Shown one piece after another: positions 18,923 through 27,983 of a DNA stretch of 64,000 nt. This DNA comes from Promethearchaeota archaeon. Lineage in GTDB: Archaea > Asgardarchaeota > Lokiarchaeia > Sigyniarchaeales > SOKP01. The DNA lies in contig JAEOTZ010000017.1 of the NCBI GenBank assembly GCA_016839585.1, positions 1-64,000 on the forward strand, given 5' to 3'. The translations under genes and the position numbers were made by a program. The notes beneath the pieces were generated by a model. It saw nothing but the letters and a program-made list of their open reading frames with translations. It made no database searches and was not told the origin of the DNA. Position 1 is the stretch's first letter. Every line of letters starts with the position of its first letter.

Positions 18923-19519
18923 TTATAATGGTTTACATAGTATTGCTTTAACTCGTAATTTATCAAATAAACTAGTAGGTGCTGGCTTAATTAAACAAAC
19001 TGTATCTGCACCACGACCAGTACCTCCTATACAGATTACATCTCTTTCAAGATCATCAATCATTCCTGCATCAACAGCCATAGTAGCAATTTCCATACAC
19101 ACTTTCGTGCCTTGACTAAATTGTTCTCTCAGATATTTAGCTATTAATTCAACTGGACCCCATTGATTTAGAGATCTTCGAATACTCCTTTCAGGACCTG
19201 CTAATGCATGGGTTCCAATAAAAACTTTAACACCTTTTTCCTTTAAAGCAGATATCTTTTCTTCTGGAAATTCTTGTCTCTTTTCAATTCCTACGAAATA
19301 ATACGAGTGTGCTATTACGACTAAATTGTAATCATTTGGATTAAATTTTTCTATTGCTTTCTCTGCAACCATGCCTGTAGTGCTCGCGAGTATGATATCT
19401 TTGATATTATATTGATCAGCATATTTTTTGGCGATTTCTAAGGCTTTATCAGTATTTTCTCTTCCAGGGGTCTCAAAATAAGTAACTTCTATATTTAGAT
19501 CTGGCATATTTTGTCCCAT
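18923..19519 (-). CDS. Pyruvate kinase C-terminal alpha/beta-like protein
   Basis: This 198-residue protein resembles the free-standing version of the pyruvate kinase alpha/beta (C-terminal) domain found in archaea and some bacteria. The signature parts are FETPGRENTDKALEIAKKYA, DIILASTTGMVAEKAIEKF, and CMEIATMAVDAGMI followed by DVICIGGTGRGADTVCLIKP. The barrel and active site of pyruvate kinase are absent, so it is not a kinase. Function is unknown; the fold suggests a small-molecule or nucleotide-binding role. A shorter start at the second methionine (four residues on) is also possible. It lies convergent with kbl. Confidence 0.8.
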   Translation of the reverse strand: MGQNMPDLNIEVTYFETPGRENTDKALEIAKKYADQYNIKDIILASTTGMVAEKAIEKFNPNDYNLVVIAHSYYFVGIEKRQEFPEEKISALKEKGVKVFIGTHALAGPERSIRRSLNQWGPVELIAKYLREQFSQGTKVCMEIATMAVDAGMIDDLERDVICIGGTGRGADTVCLIKPAPTSLFDKLRVKAILCKPL

Positions 19520-19753
19520 CTCTAATAATTAATTTTAATTATTTACTAATTTTAGGTTATTAATCATCAATAATTAAATTTAATCTTATTTTCTTTAGCT
19601 CCTATATAACTCATAGCTGAATTCAAATAATTCTCCGCATTTATTCGACTTTGTTGAAAATAAATTTTAGAAATTATAACAATAGTTTTAAATAAAACAA
19701 AATCTAATACCATTTATTATTAATTTATAAAAAAATCAATTCTAGGGGATTAT

Positions 19754-21160
19754 ATGAGTGAAGAACGTTTAACAAGTACGAAAACTAAACTCCTTTTCGG
19801 AATGAATGCTTTTCCAGATCAATTATCTTATCAAGCTTTCACTATTTATATATTCACTTTTTATTTTTCTGTGATTGGACTCTCTATGGGGGAAATGTGG
19901 CTTGGATTTAGTTTATGGGGTATTTGGAATATGGTAAATGACCCTCTATTGGGTGCGTTAAGTGAAAGAACTAAACAGAAAGGGAAATTAGGAAAACGCA
20001 AGTTTTTTTTAATTATTGCTTTTGTGCCATTAGGGCTTACTATGCTATTATTATTTACAGTTCCAATGAATATAAAGTTCCTTTATTTTATCTTGATAAT
20101 ATTTACATTTGAGTTATTTTACACAATGTTTTCAGTGAATACAAATGCTGTATTTCCCGAGATGTTCCGAACTGATAAAGAGAGAAAAACAACAAATACT
20201 TTTTTGAAAATTTTTACAATGTTAGCTGTAATAACAGCTTCGCTTATTCCAACACTTATTATTGATCCATTGGTTCCAGTTTCTGATCCACCTGATCCAG
20301 CAGAAGTCGCGGATATTCGATCTATGTATGTTACTGCTGGTTTAGTCTTATGCCTTATAGTAATAGTTACGGCAGTTTTCTTTATTATTTCAGTTAAAGA
20401 AAAAGAAGAAGGTATAAGTGATTTTGAAAAAAGACCAGGATTTTTTAAATCTATAAAGATTACATTTTCAAACAAGACTTTTATAAAATTTACTCTAGGA
20501 AACATGCTTATTTGGTATTGCTTTAATGTACTACTAACTGCTTTTCCTCTCTATTCCGTTTTTGTACTTGGAAGATCTGAGGATGCTTTTTTAATTGGAG
20601 TAACCTTGATGTTAGCACTTCTCTCAGCAGCAATCTTTATGCCATTGCACATTAAAATTAGTAAAAAAATAGGTAAAAGGAAAGGTTTAATGGCAGGAGA
20701 ATTAATTTGGATTTTAACATTACTTCCCTTATTATTTTTATCAAATAATGACCTAAGCCGAATTTTGTCACTGGTTGTATTTGTCACTATCGGTTTTGGT
20801 TTATCTGCTGCTTTATTTTACGTTGATCTAATACACGCAGATATTATTGACCAAGATGCCCTTAATTTTGGTGTGAAAAGGGCAGCTAGCTATTATGGCG
20901 TAAATGCTTTTATACATCGATTTTCAATGATACTAGGTATTACTACTATTGCTATTATATTTTCAGGAACGGGCTGGAGTGATTATACACCTGTTACTGA
21001 TGACCCTGATTTAACAATTCTTGGTTTAAAATTGATAATGTTTTTATTTCCTTCGATTGCTCTCATAGGATCATTCTTATGCTTTAGATCTTACGACTTA
21101 CATGGTGAGAAATTAATTCAAATGAGAGAAGAATTATCAAAACATCCAGAATTAAAATAA
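19754..21160 (+). CDS. GPH-family (MFS superfamily) cation symporter
   Basis: This is a 468-residue, twelve-helix secondary transporter of the glycoside-pentoside-hexuronide:cation symporter group. The helix 2 region GIWNMVNDPLLGALSERT carries the conserved Asn-Asp-Pro motif of the family (MelB/XylP-like), followed by the basic loop KGKLGKRKFF. The second half has the FGVKRAASYYGVNAFIHRFS stretch matching the helix 10 region. It is expected to import a sugar-like or acidic organic solute with Na+ or H+. A second member of the family lies at 24388, and the enzymes between them suggest uptake and breakdown of one type of compound. The substrate is unknown. Confidence 0.85.
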   Translation: MSEERLTSTKTKLLFGMNAFPDQLSYQAFTIYIFTFYFSVIGLSMGEMWLGFSLWGIWNMVNDPLLGALSERTKQKGKLGKRKFFLIIAFVPLGLTMLLLFTVPMNIKFLYFILIIFTFELFYTMFSVNTNAVFPEMFRTDKERKTTNTFLKIFTMLAVITASLIPTLIIDPLVPVSDPPDPAEVADIRSMYVTAGLVLCLIVIVTAVFFIISVKEKEEGISDFEKRPGFFKSIKITFSNKTFIKFTLGNMLIWYCFNVLLTAFPLYSVFVLGRSEDAFLIGVTLMLALLSAAIFMPLHIKISKKIGKRKGLMAGELIWILTLLPLLFLSNNDLSRILSLVVFVTIGFGLSAALFYVDLIHADIIDQDALNFGVKRAASYYGVNAFIHRFSMILGITTIAIIFSGTGWSDYTPVTDDPDLTILGLKLIMFLFPSIALIGSFLCFRSYDLHGEKLIQMREELSKHPELK

Positions 21161-21165
21161 GTAAT

Positions 21166-21190
21166 ATTTTTTTTTATTTTTTTTTTATTT
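21166..21190 (+). terminator. T-rich transcription terminator
   Basis: A pyrimidine-strand T run starting six bases after the stop of the GPH symporter gene (nine or more T, an A, then ten T). Archaeal termination needs little more than such T tracts. It also lies between two convergent genes. Confidence 0.55.
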
Positions 21191-21224
21191 CAAGATTTTC
21201 ATAAAGATATAAGAGAATTTTTGT

Positions 21225-22124
21225 TTACCTTTTTATGCTAAGAATTTCTTTAGTCTCATCTACGGATGCAGGTTCTCTTCCAATCTCTTTAGCTAATCTA
21301 ACCATTCGTTTGACTAATTGAACATTACCTTCTGCAAGTTCCCCTTTTCCATAGTAAATAGTGTCTTCAAGTCCAGTTCTAATATTACCCCCCATACACA
21401 TAGCTATTACAGTAGTTCTTAAATTAAACTTTCCTACTGTTACCACTTGCCATGTAGAACCTTCTGGAATTTGATCAACCATATTTAATAAGTTTGAAAC
21501 AGTTGCAGGGGTGCCTCCTTTGATTCCCAAAACAATACTAAAATGTAATGGGGATTCTAATAATCCTGTGTCTACAAATTCCAATATATTGGCAATATGG
21601 CTTAAATCATAAACTTCAATCTCAAGACCAAAGCCCTTTTTCTTACATCTTTTCACATATTTTCTATTAAAATCTATAGGGTTATTAAATAATGCACCTC
21701 CATAAGGAGTTCTAAATTCAAAAGAACCAGCATTAATAGTATGCATTTCTGGGGGAGGATCAATATTTAATAGATTTAATCGTTCTTCCAACATGGGTTG
21801 TACTATTTCTGTGGAAACTCTCTTTGCACCTGATCTTGTTGTATATTTATGTTCCTCTAAACGAGCGCCTATTCCATTGCCAATTTGTCTAATTATAGGG
21901 GATTTCTCACCAATTAATTTAATAGTTTTATTATAATATTTTAAATCAGGAGTATTTTGCCCATCATCACCACGAACATGAATGTGAACAATGGCGGCTC
22001 CTGCTTCATAACATTCAAGGGCAGTTTGTGCTTGTTCTTCAGCAGTTATGGGTAAACTTGGATTTGCCCATTTTCCATGAATTCCCCCTGTTATAGCTAC
22101 TGTAATTATTACTTTTTCTTCCAT
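21225..22124 (-). CDS. BKACE-family beta-keto acid cleavage enzyme
   Basis: This 299-residue protein belongs to the former DUF849 family, whose founding member is 3-keto-5-aminohexanoate cleavage enzyme. These zinc enzymes condense a beta-keto acid with acetyl-CoA and cleave it to acetoacetate and a new acyl-CoA. Family marks are VAITGGIHGK near the N-terminus, the metal-binding IVHIHVRGDDG with His47 and His49, GGNIRTGLEDTIYYGKGELA near residue 250, and ELAEGNVQLVKR. Different BKACE members accept very different side chains, so the substrate must come from context: the nearby SDR could make the keto group and the enolase-superfamily enzyme and symporters could supply the compound. Confidence 0.9.
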   Translation of the reverse strand: MEEKVIITVAITGGIHGKWANPSLPITAEEQAQTALECYEAGAAIVHIHVRGDDGQNTPDLKYYNKTIKLIGEKSPIIRQIGNGIGARLEEHKYTTRSGAKRVSTEIVQPMLEERLNLLNIDPPPEMHTINAGSFEFRTPYGGALFNNPIDFNRKYVKRCKKKGFGLEIEVYDLSHIANILEFVDTGLLESPLHFSIVLGIKGGTPATVSNLLNMVDQIPEGSTWQVVTVGKFNLRTTVIAMCMGGNIRTGLEDTIYYGKGELAEGNVQLVKRMVRLAKEIGREPASVDETKEILSIKR

Positions 22125-22236
22125 TAGAATATTAGGTTTAATATTAATTACCTCTTTATTATCTTATATCATTTTTAATTATGCTTTATTTAGAAATATT
22201 TAGAAATATTTATGTTAAATATTATCAAACATTATT

Positions 22237-23124
22237 ATGGTAAGGATAATGAAACTTTTAGAAGGAAAGTATGCATTAATAACTGGAGGAGGCAGAGGTA
22301 TTGGTAGAGCCGTAGCGCTTGAATTTGCAAAAAACGGTGCAAATATTGCTGTGACTGCTTTAGAAAAAGATGAATTAGAGCAAACCGTAAAAGATATTAA
22401 AAAATTTAATGTAAAAGTATTATCAATCCCTGCTGATCTTACTAATATAGCTGGTGCAAAATCTGTAGTAGAAACATATTTTAATCACTTTAATAGAATT
22501 GATATTTTAGTTAATAATGCTGGAATGTCATATTATTGCCCAATGATAGAAGTTTCCCTTGAAAAAGTCGTAAAATTGTTTAATTTAAATCTTATTGCCT
22601 ACTATGCTATGATTAAACTAATTCTTCCAAAAATGATTGAAAATGGAGGAGGAAATATAATAATGACTGCTTCAGTCCATGGAAATATGTTTTTTAATCC
22701 TAATCAAGTTGCATATTCAGCAGCGAAAGCAGGTGTTACAGCAATGAGTAAATGCCTTGATGCAGAGTTAAGTCCATATAATATACAAGTAAATGTAGTA
22801 TTACCTGGAGCAATTAAAACTAGATTATCCGAGGATAGCGCCAAAAGAGGACAAATTACACCTAAACTAATACCCCCAGAGGATATATCACCTATATACC
22901 TATTTCTTGCTAGTGATTTATCTAGTCGAAGATATAAGGGGAAAATTATCAATCAAATGATCTTGTTTGAACTTTTAACTAAGTTTAAGAGTGCTATTAG
23001 TAATAAATCATTTGATATTAAGGAATTAACTAAAGAGATGGAGGAAAAACTTAGAAAGGATATGTACGGATTATTAAGAAAAAATCAGGAATTAATCGAT
23101 TTTTTATTAAAATATCAAGAATAA
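22237..23124 (+). CDS. Short-chain dehydrogenase/reductase (SDR)
   Basis: This NAD(P)-dependent oxidoreductase has 295 residues. The cofactor motif GGGRGIGRAV is at 17-26, NNAG at 93-96, and the catalytic residues are Ser146, Tyr160 and Lys164 (VAYSAAKAG). The C-terminal 60 residues, after the usual SDR end, form a charged helical extension. Translation may start at the GTG-free ATG at 22237 or at the ATG at 22249, which has AAGGA at a good distance. It is divergent from the BKACE gene and followed after 45 bases by the enolase-superfamily gene on the same strand, so co-transcription with that gene is likely. Its substrate is probably a hydroxy acid or sugar-acid derivative of the same pathway. 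Confidence 0.88.
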   Translation: MVRIMKLLEGKYALITGGGRGIGRAVALEFAKNGANIAVTALEKDELEQTVKDIKKFNVKVLSIPADLTNIAGAKSVVETYFNHFNRIDILVNNAGMSYYCPMIEVSLEKVVKLFNLNLIAYYAMIKLILPKMIENGGGNIIMTASVHGNMFFNPNQVAYSAAKAGVTAMSKCLDAELSPYNIQVNVVLPGAIKTRLSEDSAKRGQITPKLIPPEDISPIYLFLASDLSSRRYKGKIINQMILFELLTKFKSAISNKSFDIKELTKEMEEKLRKDMYGLLRKNQELIDFLLKYQE

Positions 23125-23169
23125 AGTTCAAAAATATAAAAAGAAAATGAAGAGGTTATCGACTAAAAA

Positions 23170-24339
23170 TTGACCTTTAAAATCGAAAGTATAGAATTAA
23201 CACCATTATTTGTACCATTTAAGGCACCCGTAAAACATGTAATGCAATCAAGTAAAGGTGGGCTAGGAATGGCTATAAAAGCAGAGGAACCTTGGTTAGG
23301 TGGTGATTTTGTAATAAGCAAACTCATTTGTAATAATGGCAATATTGGATTAGGTGAATCATTTTTTTGGTTACCTGAAAGTGGTATTACACCATATCAA
23401 ATAATAGATTCTATAAAAAATGGTTTGGCAGATTATGTAATTGGTGAAAATCCATTCAATATTGAAAAAATTAATCAAAGAATGGATAATAATGTCGCTA
23501 GAAGTGAAGCTGCAAAAGGATTATTAGATATGGCCTGTTATGATTTAATGGGACACATTAAAGAAATTCCAACTTTTAATTTGATGGGAGATAATATTGC
23601 TGATAAAATCCCACTTGCTGCACTTATTCCGCTTACAAGTCCTATACTTATGAAAGGAATAGTGAAGAGTTATTATAGAAAAGGTTTTCGTACTTTTAGA
23701 TTAAAACTTGGGAATAGTATTAATGAGGACATAGAGATTGTAGAAACAATTCGCAAAGCATTAGGTAACGAGATTAGAATACGAGTAGATTATAATCAAG
23801 CATATGATCCTCCAGAGGCTATACATGCTATTAAGGCAATAGAATCTTTCCAGATTGATTTTGCTGAACAACCAGTCGGAGCTGATGACTATTTAGGAAT
23901 GGCATATGTTCAAAAACACGTCAATACACCATTAATGGCACATGAAGGATTTTTCTCATTGAAAGATTTTATAGTCCTTGTTGAATTAAAGGCCGTTAGA
24001 GTACTTGGTATTAATTCAGAACGACCTGGAGGAGTAACTAATGCTTTAAAAGCATTAAATTACGCAAAAAGTAAAGATATTGGTATTGTTTTACATAATC
24101 AACCACTTGGTATAGCATCTGCAATGCATATCCATTTTCATGCTGCGAATTACAATTCAATTGGTTATGCTACAGAGTTATTTGGTCAAGAAATGTTAGA
24201 AGATGATTTAATTTCTTCCCCTATTGATTATAGCAATGGATTTGCTAAAATTCCTGAAGGTTCAGGCTGGGGTGTTAAATTGGATGAAAAAGCACTAAAG
24301 AGATATGCAACTGATGAAACTGTTATTATTGGAAAATAA
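23170..24339 (+). CDS. Enolase-superfamily enzyme (mandelate racemase/muconate lactonizing type)
   Basis: The protein is 389 residues and starts with TTG at 23170. It has the capping domain followed by a modified TIM barrel. Catalytic positions are visible: the second-strand motif is FRLKLG (Arg177-x-Lys179 in place of Lys-x-Lys), metal ligands are Asp207 (VDYNQ), Glu233 (FAEQP) and Glu259 (AHEG), and a His at 309 (VLHNQ) fits the general acid-base of the seventh strand. Such enzymes remove a proton next to a carboxylate in racemisation, dehydration or lactone reactions. A dehydratase acting on a sugar acid is the most usual role with this neighbourhood, but the reaction is not fixed by the sequence. 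It is in line with an SDR upstream and a GPH symporter downstream. Confidence 0.85.
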   Translation: MTFKIESIELTPLFVPFKAPVKHVMQSSKGGLGMAIKAEEPWLGGDFVISKLICNNGNIGLGESFFWLPESGITPYQIIDSIKNGLADYVIGENPFNIEKINQRMDNNVARSEAAKGLLDMACYDLMGHIKEIPTFNLMGDNIADKIPLAALIPLTSPILMKGIVKSYYRKGFRTFRLKLGNSINEDIEIVETIRKALGNEIRIRVDYNQAYDPPEAIHAIKAIESFQIDFAEQPVGADDYLGMAYVQKHVNTPLMAHEGFFSLKDFIVLVELKAVRVLGINSERPGGVTNALKALNYAKSKDIGIVLHNQPLGIASAMHIHFHAANYNSIGYATELFGQEMLEDDLISSPIDYSNGFAKIPEGSGWGVKLDEKALKRYATDETVIIGK

Positions 24340-24387
24340 ATATTATTGTCTTTATACCTTTTTATAGTACATTACTCAATTATAATT

Positions 24388-25755
24388 ATGAGTAAACAGA
24401 AAAATTATTCTACCGCAATTCATACATCATATGGTATGGGTGGGTTCCTTGACAACTTTTTAACAGCAGCATTTACAATAAGGGTTATCGGATTTTACGA
24501 AGATGAAATTCTCCTTCCGATTTTCCTAATAGGAGTTGCGTATATTTTATATGGAATTTGGAATATGTTTAATGATCCAGTTACAGGTTATCTTTCTGAT
24601 CGAAAGACACGCTTTATAACAAGATGGGGGAGAAGATATCCTTGGTTTATCATTGCATTTGCTCCATATACATTATTTTATCTTTTAATTTTTACAGTTC
24701 CTAGCTCTGATACAATAATTGCATTTTTTTGGTTATTATTCACTATTTGTATGTTTGATTTCTTCTATTCGTTATGGATGACAAATTGGTTAGCCCTTTT
24801 TCCTGATAAATTTCGAAGTATTGAAGAACGAACAAAAGTAGGGGGATTCAGTACTCTATTGGGTCAAGTGGGACTAAGTTTTGGAATGTTAATACCTCCT
24901 ATCTTTATTACTTATGGTAACATTGATAGTTATGCTATTTCTGGTGCTGTTGTGTTATTTATTGGTCTTATTAGTGGATTCCTAATGATTCCAGGCATGC
25001 GTGAGGATAAAGAGTTGAGAGTGCGTGCAATAAAAATGATTGAGGAAGAAGAAAGTGAATCTTTCTTTCAAGTGTTGAAATTTGCAATGAAACAAAAGAA
25101 TTTTGTGGTTTATGTTTTTGTTTATTTAGCACAGATGATGTTATTTATGCTTGTACTTGGATCTGTTCAATATTGGGTGCGATATATATTAAAAGAGGGA
25201 GAAATAATGGAAATGGTGATCTCAGCTGCGTTTCTTGTAGGGAGTGTTATCTCGGTTCCTTTATGGGTCTTCTTAGGAAGAAAATCAGGTAATCGAAAGG
25301 TATATATGTATGGTTCAATTTTTCCTGCTATAATCTTTATCTCTTTTTTCTTTATATCAGATATAATTGGCACTATCATTGGTACAGCTTTACTGGGTAT
25401 AACTATTGGTGCTATTTGGACTCTAATGTATCCAACATTTTCTGATGTGATTGATGAGATAGTAGTTAAAACGGGAAAGCGAAAAGAGGGAATATATACA
25501 GGAATTAGAACATTCTTTGGACGGTCATCTAACATAATAGGCGCAATAGTATTCGCAACGGTTCATATGTTTACATCTTATGCTCCTGGTGGGAGTGATC
25601 AAACAGGGTTAGCACTATTCGGTATACGAGTTATTATGGCATTAGTTCCAATGATTTTCTATTTCATTTCATTCCTACTAATATGGAAAGTATATGACTT
25701 AAAACCAGATAAAGTACAAATGATTAAAGAAGAATTAAATAGACTTAGTCTATAG
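24388..25755 (+). CDS. GPH-family (MFS superfamily) cation symporter
   Basis: A second twelve-helix symporter, about 455 residues from the ATG at 24388. The frame is open to a TTG at 24346, but that start gives an unusual hydrophobic leader; MSKQKNYSTAIHTSYGMGGF is the expected beginning. The family motif GIWNMFNDPVTGYLSDRKTR is present, followed by the RWGRRYPWF loop. The second half has GKRKEGIYTGIRTFFGRSSN, matching helices 10-11. It is the last gene of the SDR / enolase-superfamily / symporter group, 48 bases after the enzyme gene, which argues that it imports the substrate of that enzyme. It is distantly related to the symporter at 19754. Confidence 0.87.
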   Translation: MSKQKNYSTAIHTSYGMGGFLDNFLTAAFTIRVIGFYEDEILLPIFLIGVAYILYGIWNMFNDPVTGYLSDRKTRFITRWGRRYPWFIIAFAPYTLFYLLIFTVPSSDTIIAFFWLLFTICMFDFFYSLWMTNWLALFPDKFRSIEERTKVGGFSTLLGQVGLSFGMLIPPIFITYGNIDSYAISGAVVLFIGLISGFLMIPGMREDKELRVRAIKMIEEEESESFFQVLKFAMKQKNFVVYVFVYLAQMMLFMLVLGSVQYWVRYILKEGEIMEMVISAAFLVGSVISVPLWVFLGRKSGNRKVYMYGSIFPAIIFISFFFISDIIGTIIGTALLGITIGAIWTLMYPTFSDVIDEIVVKTGKRKEGIYTGIRTFFGRSSNIIGAIVFATVHMFTSYAPGGSDQTGLALFGIRVIMALVPMIFYFISFLLIWKVYDLKPDKVQMIKEELNRLSL

Positions 25756-25830
25756 GTATTATTTTTTTAATTACATTCTTTTATAAAACAATTTAAAATT
25801 TATATATAAGAAGATTTTAAAGTATTTATT

Positions 25831-27921
25831 ATGGAAATCTATAAAAAATATTTTAGTAAATATTATTCAGAATTAATTCTTATTAGCATACTATTTCTGT
25901 TCTTTTTCCAGCTGATATCGGATTTCATTGAGTCGATTTATGCTTTGAACCTTATTGAAGTTGAATTGAATGAGAATGCTGCTGCTGCTCTCTTCTTGTT
26001 AAGTCCAGTAATATTGTTCATACCGATATTTAAAAAAGGATTCCCAGATAGAGGGATGGTAATTATTGGCGAAACTATGATAATGTGTAGAATTTTAGAA
26101 CCTTTATTTAAAACGCAACTTAAGATGGTATTGACCGGTATAGGAATTTTCTGCTTTATGCTCTTTCTCCCTGTTTTTCTTCAATCAAAATCGAAAACAA
26201 ATGAAGAAAAAAACAGTTTATTAATCGGAGTGGAATTAAGTTTAGGATTAGCAATGTTAATTCTCTTGAGAACATTAGGTTCTACACTTGATCTCACCTA
26301 TCATTTTTGGTTTTTATGGATTAGTTGGATTCTTGCTGCTATTGCAGCTCTTATGCTGGTAAATTTTTTAAATCCTGAACGAATAACAAAAATCTTTGGA
26401 GAACAAATAAATGTGAGTGAATCTAATAAAGAAAAAAAAGGTAGTAAATGGAAAGTTCTTGGCTTAAGTTTTGGTATAACAAGTATTTTGGTATTAATTT
26501 ATTTTGCTTTTAGTAGTCCTGGTGTAATTTCGCGATGGACTGAAGGGAATTATACTGCAATTACAATAATAATAATTTTAGCAATAATAGCTTTTATCTT
26601 TCTTGTTGCTTTTAAACCAGATTTAATTAAAAGAATTACTTTTAAGGGACTCTTAGTTTGGAATGGTCTTTTTGTTCTAATGCTCGTTTTAAATATTGGA
26701 ATTCATCAGATACCTTTCTTATTTACAACATCGTACCCTGTTTATGCTCCTACAACTACTATATTACATCATATCCTACTTTATATTATGCTAATCTTCT
26801 CACCAATAATTTTAATTGATTTTACATTGTTAACAAGAGAACTCTTCAGGAGTAGACCATCTATTCGAAAGATTGGAGGGAGTTTCTTTATAACATCAAT
26901 ATATTTTTTGCTCATGATTTTTTCTGCTGTATTTACAACAGTTTGGGATTACGTACCTTATATTGGAGCGTTTTTTAGAGATATGATCTGGTTTATATAT
27001 CTAATTGTTGGATTAGTAATAGCTTTACCAATTTTCTTAGTAAAAAAGGATTCATTATTTTTTGCAAAACAATCGAGAAACAACTTTAAGGCCAAGCTTA
27101 AAATTTCGGGTTTAATATCGATAATATGTTTTGGGACAATAATTGGAGTAGTTTTGCTTGAGATGCCACCAAAAGAATATGCTATAGACAATCCGATAAG
27201 GATTTTATCTTATAATATTCAGCAAGGTTTTGATGAAAATGGAGATAAAAATTTTGAAGGGCAATATGAGGTTATAAAAAATGCTAATGCTTCGATAATA
27301 GGGCTGCAAGAGTCTGATACTTGTAGAATTTCTAATGGAAATGCAGATATCGTAAGATATATCAATAATCGATTGAGATATTATTCATATTTCGGTCCAA
27401 AGACTATCACTGGCACCTATGGTATAGCTTTATTATCAAGATATCCTATTAAAAATGCAAAAACGTTTTATATGGAAAGTGAAGGGGAGCAGACAGCAAC
27501 TATAGAAGCTGAAATTACAATCGGGGTTATTACATATAATGTCTTTGTTACTCACCTTGGTGAGTTTATAGACCCAACCATACCTCCATTTGATAGATCT
27601 CAAATAATCCAACAAGAGCAGTTATTAGAAAGAATTGGAGCAAAAACTAATGTTATATTACTGGGAGATTTTAATTTTCGACCTGATACTGAACAGTATA
27701 ATATTACATTAGTCCATCCTTTAGATGATTGTTGGGAAATCGCAAATTCAACCTTAATTGGTGATGTTCCAAATGAATGGGAACCTCGACTTCCTGCTGA
27801 AAGAGTAGACTATGTGTTTATATCACCCGATTTAACAGCTTTTAGCACCTATATAGAAGTCATTTATTTCGGAGGTACTGCATCAGATCATCCAGCGTTA
27901 TTAACATCGATTAGAGTATAA
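25831..27921 (+). CDS. Membrane protein with C-terminal EEP phosphatase-like domain (CWH43/PGAP2IP-like)
   Basis: The protein has 696 residues. Residues 1-445 contain about eleven or twelve hydrophobic segments; residues 455-696 form an endonuclease/exonuclease/phosphatase (EEP) domain placed on the far side of the last helix. EEP catalytic positions are present: Asn462 (SYNIQQG), Glu494 (LQESDT), His575, Asp613/Asn615 (LGDFNF), Asp660 and the SDH triad at 685-687. The run from LQESDT through GIALLSRYPI closely resembles, from memory, the C-terminal domain of eukaryotic CWH43/PGAP2IP, which remodels GPI-anchor lipids, and the total length is similar to the human protein. A role in glycolipid or phosphodiester processing at the membrane is inferred. 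Related bacterial EEP membrane proteins exist, so a eukaryote link needs a tree. Confidence 0.75.
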   Translation: MEIYKKYFSKYYSELILISILFLFFFQLISDFIESIYALNLIEVELNENAAAALFLLSPVILFIPIFKKGFPDRGMVIIGETMIMCRILEPLFKTQLKMVLTGIGIFCFMLFLPVFLQSKSKTNEEKNSLLIGVELSLGLAMLILLRTLGSTLDLTYHFWFLWISWILAAIAALMLVNFLNPERITKIFGEQINVSESNKEKKGSKWKVLGLSFGITSILVLIYFAFSSPGVISRWTEGNYTAITIIIILAIIAFIFLVAFKPDLIKRITFKGLLVWNGLFVLMLVLNIGIHQIPFLFTTSYPVYAPTTTILHHILLYIMLIFSPIILIDFTLLTRELFRSRPSIRKIGGSFFITSIYFLLMIFSAVFTTVWDYVPYIGAFFRDMIWFIYLIVGLVIALPIFLVKKDSLFFAKQSRNNFKAKLKISGLISIICFGTIIGVVLLEMPPKEYAIDNPIRILSYNIQQGFDENGDKNFEGQYEVIKNANASIIGLQESDTCRISNGNADIVRYINNRLRYYSYFGPKTITGTYGIALLSRYPIKNAKTFYMESEGEQTATIEAEITIGVITYNVFVTHLGEFIDPTIPPFDRSQIIQQEQLLERIGAKTNVILLGDFNFRPDTEQYNITLVHPLDDCWEIANSTLIGDVPNEWEPRLPAERVDYVFISPDLTAFSTYIEVIYFGGTASDHPALLTSIRV

Positions 27922-27924
27922 TCA

Positions 27925-27962
27925 AATTTTTACAAATTTTTTCTTTTTTTCTTTATTTCTTA
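27925..27962 (+). terminator. T-rich terminator region between convergent genes
   Basis: A series of T tracts follows the stop of the EEP-domain gene, with three runs of five or more T within about 35 bases. It separates this gene from the convergent DMT transporter gene and may serve as its terminator. Confidence 0.4.
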
Positions 27963-27983
27963 TAATAGAAACTAAAGATATTA

